NCBI GenBank assembly: GCA_039619475.1
Contig: CM077115.1
Coordinates: 64,300,864 to 64,364,863 of the forward strand
From: Icerya purchasi
Taxonomy: Eukaryota > Arthropoda > Insecta > Hemiptera > Monophlebidae
DNA: 64,000 nucleotides
Direction of reading: 5' to 3'
Position numbers and translations under genes: made by a program. Below the pieces are notes generated by a model. It had not been told where the DNA came from. It was given only the letters and a program-made list of their open reading frames with translations, and ran no database searches. Positions 58,686 to 64,000 of this stretch are shown here, piece by piece (position 1 is the stretch's first letter; each line of letters starts with the position of its first letter).

Positions 58686-60691
58686 TCTTTGATAATGTCC
58701 ACCTTCCTACTCTATGCGCCAAGCTTCTTGGGCTTAACGTTCCATCTAATTTCATCTTTCTGATCCTAAACTTGTTCCAAAATAGATCCCTCTTCCTCTC
58801 TACTCCCTCCCGTGTCATTTCCAGATGCATCCACCGGGGACTTCCTCAGGGATCATGTCTTAGCCCCACTCTTTTCAATATCTATCTCCTTAATATTGCT
58901 TCCCTCCCTACAATTTCCTCCTCTCTAATTTTCGCAGACGATATCCTCATCTACTCCAGTTGTAATGATGTGGCCGCTGCCAACGAAGAGATCAATAACT
59001 CATTATCTATCCTTAGTATCTCCCTCGCCTCAATTCACCTCTCTCTCTCTCCTTCTAAGTCCTCTTCTATGGTGTTCTCCCTCCGCCCCTACAATCAAGC
59101 TTTGGTAAATATTATTTCATCTAACATTCCGATTCCGCTCGTCAGCTCCTTCTGCTATCTTGGCGTTATTCTCAACAGCCGACTCACTTTCTATGAACAC
59201 ATCAACTATCTCTACAATTCTTCCCTCAAAAGACTCAATCTCCTGAAAGCCCTTTCGCCATCCAAATGGGGTGGTGACCCTTCCATTCTCCTAATCCTTT
59301 ACAAGGCTATAATTCGTTCCAGAATCGATTACTGCTCCTTCATCTATGGAAACTCCTCTAAATCTCTCCTCACCAAACTGGACAAAGTTCAAAACTGCTG
59401 CCTTCGGTTGTGCATTGGAGCGCTAAAATCTTCTCCCATTCCTGCTATCCTCTCTGAATCTGCTATGCAACCACTGTTTATCCGCAGATCGCAGCTTGGT
59501 TATAATTTTCTAATTAAACGGCTTTCTGTGTCCTCATCTAATCTTATCTCTTCCTATCTTAGTATTAAAAACCAATGGCGATTTGCTCCTCACAAAATCC
59601 CAATCCTTTCTCTCGTAGCAGCTCGAGTCTCCAATTTTTCGCCTTATGTCTTTTCTTATTCCAAGCTTTCTTACTTTTCCCATGACTTTTCCAGCATTTG
59701 GCAGACTATTAATCTCTTCTCTCTCCCTCTCCAAACCAGCTCCACCGCACATTCTTCAATCCAAGCCGAATTCTTCCACGTGCTGGACACGTCTTTCCCT
59801 TCTCATCTAACATTCTTCACTGACGGTTCTAAAAACGAAAATGGGGTGGGCGGCGCGTTTACCTCCCTCTCACTTAATCACTCTGAGTCCTTCAAGCTCC
59901 CTTCCTTCTGTTCTATCTTCACAGCGGAGTCTATCGCCATTTTACGCACAGTCTCGTTCATTCCATCCATAAGAGAGGTCAGTAAATGTCTGATTGTCTC
60001 CGATTCCAAAAGTGTTCTTCAAGCCATCTCTTCTCCTCCTTCTCATTCCTCCAATTCTATCATTCTTTTAATTCGTTTTCTTATATCCAATTTACTTTCA
60101 TCCCGTTCCATTACTATTGACCTTTTGTGGGTTCCTAGTCACTCTGGCATCGAGGGCAACGAGTTAGCGGACTTTTTAGCCCGCTCGGCCGCCCGCGATG
60201 GTCCTTTATTCTGCAAAATTCCTACCTCGGACATCCTCCTTCTTTCCTCAGCTAATCATTCCCGACTATGGTCGGACATCTATCCTTCCCTATTTTCTAA
60301 TCCCGCCTCTCATTATCTTCAAATTCAACCGGTTCCCTCTTCCCAGCCGTGGTTTCAATCCTATTCTTATCAACGCTCCGCGATCATTTCCTTAATCAGA
60401 CTGCGTATTAATCACTCACTTCTACCCTCTTCACGTTTTCGTTTTTCCCTGTCCCCTTCTCCCGATTGTCCCCTTCATAATTCCATCTCTTCTCTCATAT
60501 GTGATGCAAATCACATCTTCTTTGAATGCCCTGCCCTTGATTCCGAGCGCTCTGTTTTGTACTCGAAAATCTTGGCACTGGGTCTTCCTGCTCCGTATAA
60601 TTCTTCTTTTGTCCTTTCCTTTCCATCTCCAGATATAATCCCTGTACTCCAATCTTTCCTAAGCTCTATTTCTAATCGTCTTTTTATTTAA
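58686..60691 (+). pseudogene. LINE-I ORF2, second part: RT, RNase H, C-terminus
   Basis: Continues the protein after the +1 shift with FDNVHLPTLCAKLL; an in-frame Met upstream (58658) is incidental, and the positions below count from it. RT palm: GLPQGSCLSPTLFNIYL, catalytic FADD at 92-95, SPSKSSSMVFSLRPYN and YLGVILNSRLTFYEHI. RNase H has all four acidic residues: Asp389 (TDGSK), Glu424 (TAES), Asp449 (SDSK) and Asp505 (ELAD), with WVPSHSG. The C-terminal domain has LRINHSLLPSSRFRFSLSPS, CPLH and CDANHIFFEC, a zinc-like Cys/His cluster. The frame ends with TAA at 60691, 50 bp before the poly(A). No other break was found in this part. Confidence 0.9.
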
Positions 60692-60763
60692 CCCCTTCCT
60701 TAATTTCTGTTGTTGTTGGGTCAATGCCGCTGGCGCGCCCAAAAAAAAAAAAAAAAAAAAAAA
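60692..60763 (+). other. LINE-I 3' UTR and poly(A)
   Basis: The UTR ends GTCAATGCCGCTGGCGCGCC and then C plus 23 A. Related ends are found at 16040-16078 and, on the minus strand, at 39058-39115, so this is the family's true 3' end. Confidence 0.85.
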
Positions 60764-60767
60764 GCTC

Positions 60768-61499
60768 CCCTGTGTCTTTAAAATCTCTAAACTAAATAAT
60801 ATATCCTTCTCTATGTAGAATAAGGAAATAAACTGTATAGTTTATTGTAGCGCGGTACGCAATAAAGTTACCTCCTTTTTTATTTCAAAGAATTATTGTT
60901 TTCTGCTAAAATCTAAAATCAAAGATGATCGCTGTAATAACCATTGTAGTTAAAAATGGTGCATGGGCGCCACCAGGAAAAAAAAAAAGAAAAAAAAAGA
61001 TGATCGATGAAAAAGAAAAAATCTAAAATGAAAAAAAGTGTCACCTTTAATTTATCACTTTTCAGAATATTATGGTTAGCTACCATGGTCTAGTTTGTTA
61101 GACAGTGCTGTTTCGTTTGGGTAGCATCCAAACAAAAAATCGAAGGAATTTACGACACACAGATTGAAACCTTCGACTAAATAAGATCATTTATAAAGTC
61201 GGAATAATTAATCAACGTTGTGCCACTGGGGGGAAAAATTTATGCAAAAATCATACAGCTTATAACATAAAGAAACATGCTCTCCGAAGTATCTAAATAG
61301 TGAAAACTTAGGTATAAGACGGCCGGAACATATTAGCCGTAGGAGATGGTTGCAAATTGGAAACCTCCTTTGAAATATGACGATTGATTGTCCGGAGCGT
61401 CCCCGAGGCAGAAAAGATTACAAATATCCGGAAATTTTTGGATTATCTAACAAAAAAAAAAAAAGCGAAAGAAAGTTAGATAACTAAGTAAAGCAAGTC
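60768..61499. other. Unassigned; possible retroposon tails
   Basis: An A-rich run at 60979-61000 follows GCATGGGCGCCACCAGG, which faintly resembles a LINE-I 3' end. TACCATGGTCTAGTTTGTTA at 61082-61101 is reminiscent of a tRNA box A, but no box B follows. No gene seen. Confidence 0.35.
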
Positions 61500-61735
61500 C
61501 CGCGTACGCTTGATAAGGTATCACGGATTGTGAAGTTAAGCTTTTCACAATTGTACTATAAGCTTAATGGATCTAAAAATAATATCGAGGCCAGTTCCCC
61601 TTTCTACTTGGAATCCGTCTTTTTTCTCTGGTATTCAGTTCAATTTTAGATTAGGTATATGACTTGAATCTGAAACGAAATAATAACACCTCTAGTTTAA
61701 CAGCCAAGCAGCTTAACTACTAGGCTACCCCGCTG
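61500..61735 (-). mobile_element. SINE-B copy 4
   Basis: Minus-strand copy: tRNA-like head GTAGCCTAGTAGTTAAGCTG near 61727, then CTTGGCTG and AACTAGAGGTG. The body shares AGTAGAAAGG, CATTAAGCTTATAGTACA and AAAGCTTAACTTCACAATCC with the copy at 37751-38003, ending in ATACCTTATCAAGCG. No clear target duplication. Confidence 0.8.
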
Positions 61736-62041
61736 GCCGAAATTGGTTAGGACCCGTTATTAGAGATATTATGTGCAGGATACAACAGAAGATAGAACTA
61801 TGGGAAAAAGAAAAAACAGGACGGACCACTAGAACAACAATTTTTCTAGATACAAATTAAGAAACAAAAACTCTAAGAAAAGGGAATGGCCAATAGTAAA
61901 AGCCGAGAACTATGAGCGAAGAAACAAATAATGACACCGGAAACTAGTCAACGACGTATACCACATTTAATTAATAAACAATATAGCCATTTAGAAATTT
62001 AAACACTTAATATAAAAACAAGATGGACGTCTGCGTAACTA
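61736..62041. other. Unassigned DNA
   Basis: Purine-rich plus strand with interrupted open frames (for example WEKEKTGRTTRTT near 61800) that might be old LINE or transposon coding sequence; not assignable. Confidence 0.3.
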
Positions 62042-62620
62042 TTTTTTTTTTCCTTTTTTTCTTTTTTTTTTTTTTTTTTTTTGGTTAGACTCTGGGCCGT
62101 GCATAATATCTAGACTAATATGGCCCAAGAGTCTCAGGTTACAAGAGTGCCCTTAATCCATTGTCTCTGACGAACTGAAATACTGCGCTCTGGTTCACTT
62201 CTGAATTCAAGAGGATATGGCTGAAATTATCAAATCCGTGTCTCGTTCTGGAGGGTTGGAATGTAGGGCAATTTATGAAAATGTGATCAACCGCTGGTGG
62301 CTCTTGTGCGCGACAGAAAGGATAAGTGGTTGCAGGGTGACTGCCCTCCAACAAATAGTCGCGGGATAGTCGCGTGTGTGGCCTAGGCGTAAGCGGTTGA
62401 GCGCACGATAATAAACTCGTAAGGTCCCCTGTGGGGGGAGGGGGCACCATGGCTCTACGGATTTCACTCTGGTGGTGGGACAGGGTAGAGATGTGTTCTT
62501 GGTTCCACTGTTCCATTATTTCAGTTTGTATTGCATCTGATATCTGAGGGGGCCCAAGGATGTTTTGCCGACTGGGAGCTGTAATGGTTGAGCGAGCTGC
62601 TGTGTCTATTGAAAATGGAA
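62042..62620 (-). mobile_element. LINE-2 C-terminus with poly(A) tail
   Basis: Minus strand: a WNQEHIS block, an ALNRLRLGHTRDYPATICW frame, then SRDYLLEGSHPATTYPFCRA and VDHIFINCPTF (62139-62516), the C-terminal zinc-like domain of I-like LINEs. A UTR and a long poly(A) tail follow (T-rich 62042-62082 on the plus strand). One frameshift lies inside the domain. It is 5'-truncated after RNase H. Confidence 0.8.
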
Positions 62621-64000
62621 CATTCTAGAATTTTATGGAACTTCTTTTAATTCTTAAATTTTAGCTATATGAAAAATGGGTCTGCTCTCTTGCTGGTTAA
62701 ACCGAAAAAAAAGAGACGATTAATTTCGAAATAATAATAAAATATTAAACAGTAAAATCGCCCTCTTTTTTTTTTTTTTTTTTTTTTGATGACTGCCCTA
62801 AAATGGACAATAAGCAAAAGTGATCTGTGGGGGGACAGACTCCAGTGAAAAAAAGTTATAAATCTGCCTGTTAAATTCGGACAGTAAAACCACTTTCAAA
62901 TAATTCCTGAGCCCGTTGATTTGGATGATTTTTCGGTATTGGTACGGTTGTGGTTCTATAGATAGTTTACGTACCTTTTGTGTGCTAAGGCCCTTATGAA
63001 TGGCAGTGCAATTATTCACGAACCCTTCGATCAAAAATCTTAGATTGATATACAACGCTGTAATATTCGTATCTGATGTGCACAGTCGAATAATAAGTCC
63101 AGAACGATCTAATGATACGTTTATTAAATATTGTTCCAAATTTGAAAATGAAAAACCCCGAAAATTTTTAAACATGCAATTTGCAACAGCGTGATTTACA
63201 ATAAGACGAAAAGAATCGGTTTTTGGAAAAAATTGAACGAAATCAAGCTAAAAAAAAAAAAAAAAATAAACTTAATCAGAATTCCACGAGCATTTTTACA
63301 TTTTACTTCGGGTTGCTTCTCTTTAAATTCTTGACATTCAGATGATCGCTTTTCTTTCGCATCCGTAACTTTCTAAAAATAGATGTTAGCGACTCTTTCC
63401 TTAAAGTTATTCTTTTGAATTTTGATTTTTCTAAAGCTTTTTACCATTCTGTCACGCGTTTATTTTCTATCTCATAAAATTATAATTCCCATTTATTATA
63501 TTTTTACTTCAGAATCTGAAATAACACTGTCGCGAGGTGTACTACACATTATTATCGGAAGAAAAGAAAAATCGTAACGGGGGAATAGAGGAATTCTTTT
63601 TCCGACCGCATCGGGATTGAAATTTATCGTTAGAAATTGCGGTATTATTGTTATTTATTTTATTTCGTTTAGTCGGATTTCGCGAATGAGAATAGAAGTA
63701 ACAGGCAAAGTAAAAACCGCATGTCATGTATGGGGCTTTACAGTTTGCATTGCGGCGAGAGAAACGAGCAGATTAAACACAGAGGCGTAGTAAAAATAGT
63801 TCGGTCGCTATTTCCTTTCGTTAAATCTCATCTGAGTGAGAAGTCGAGCGACGGAAAAGTGTTCTAGATAAATATCGGACGGACGGCAGATGTGCGTGTG
63901 AGTAATCTTTGGAAAAGTGCCATTGGAAAAGGGAAAACAAGTCTATTTAGTTGGCGGGCCGGTATTTTTACCGAATTCGATAAAGGTCGAAATGAGAGAC
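62621..64000. other. Unassigned DNA at right end
   Basis: T run 62766-62787, A run 63249-63266. A 125-codon minus-strand open frame (62798-63175) has balanced composition but no motif I know. The last 300 bp (63700-64000) are less AT-rich and could lie near a host gene, but nothing specific supports that. Confidence 0.35.

Larger units (their letters stand above)
54669..60761 (+). mobile_element. Near full-length I-like LINE (LINE-I)
   Basis: About 6.1 kb with 5' UTR (54669-54917), ORF1, a 483-bp spacer, ORF2 (endonuclease, RT, RNase H, C-terminal zinc-like domain), a 3' UTR and a poly(A) tail (60741-60763). The RNase H behind RT places it in the I superfamily rather than the Jockey clade. 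A 6-bp repeat AAGCTC flanks it. Defects found: a frameshift near the end of ORF1, a 1-base frameshift in RT, and Arg for the last endonuclease His. It is the best reference for the family in this window and could seed a consensus. Confidence 0.9.

Noticed and set aside
62798..63175. 125-codon minus-strand open frame
   Set aside because: Balanced composition but no recognisable domain or neighbour; left as unassigned rather than called a gene.

Overview
The window reads as intergenic DNA from an arthropod nuclear genome, most likely an insect. It is AT-rich, has no bacterial-style operons, no intact host gene that I can recognise, and is packed with eukaryotic mobile elements of arthropod type: LINEs of the RNase H-bearing I superfamily, a BEL/Pao LTR retrotransposon primed by tRNA-Tyr, a pogo/Tigger-like DNA transposon and tRNA-derived SINEs. 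I cannot name the species.

Layout. 1-11 kb: scattered 3' fragments of one I-like LINE family (called LINE-I here), two SINE-B copies, and a 926-bp pogo-like element with perfect terminal repeats (8008-8933). 11-16 kb: a decayed LINE-I on the minus strand carrying a second LINE-I 3' end nested in it, then a short plus-strand LINE-I 3' end. 17.5-24.6 kb: a LINE-I remnant split by a 5.17-kb BEL/Pao element (18795-23965; 391-bp LTRs about 98.5% identical, 5-bp duplication TACCC, PBS and polypurine tract visible) whose integrase core is missing. 24.8-32.4 kb: another collapsed LINE-I, then mostly AT-rich DNA without recognisable content. 32478-36993: an LTR element without any recognisable reverse transcriptase; it holds one 312-codon open frame of unknown family, extendable to about 389 codons through three in-frame stops. 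37-44 kb: a Tigger-like end, a SINE-B with a 15-bp duplication, several LINE scraps and a SINE-A copy. 44-51 kb: a 3.1-kb LINE-I, a CR1/RTE-like LINE interrupted by a 486-bp SINE-A with an 18-bp duplication, and two LINEs of a second I-like group (LINE-2) lying head to head. 54669-60761: a nearly complete LINE-I. 61-64 kb: SINE-B, a LINE-2 3' end, and unassigned DNA.

How the parts relate. The full-length LINE-I has a 5' UTR with a promoter-like motif, ORF1 with CCHC knuckles, and ORF2 with endonuclease, reverse transcriptase and RNase H. It is the key for reading more than ten fragments of the same family. It is itself disabled by a frameshift in each ORF and by Arg in place of the last catalytic His of the endonuclease. 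Nesting gives a relative order: LINE-I is older than the BEL insertion, the CR1-like LINE is older than SINE-A, and SINE-B was entered by another LINE.

Limits. All family calls come from reading motifs and comparing copies by eye within the window. No database search was done, edges of decayed copies are good to some tens of bases, and LINE clade names are approximate.
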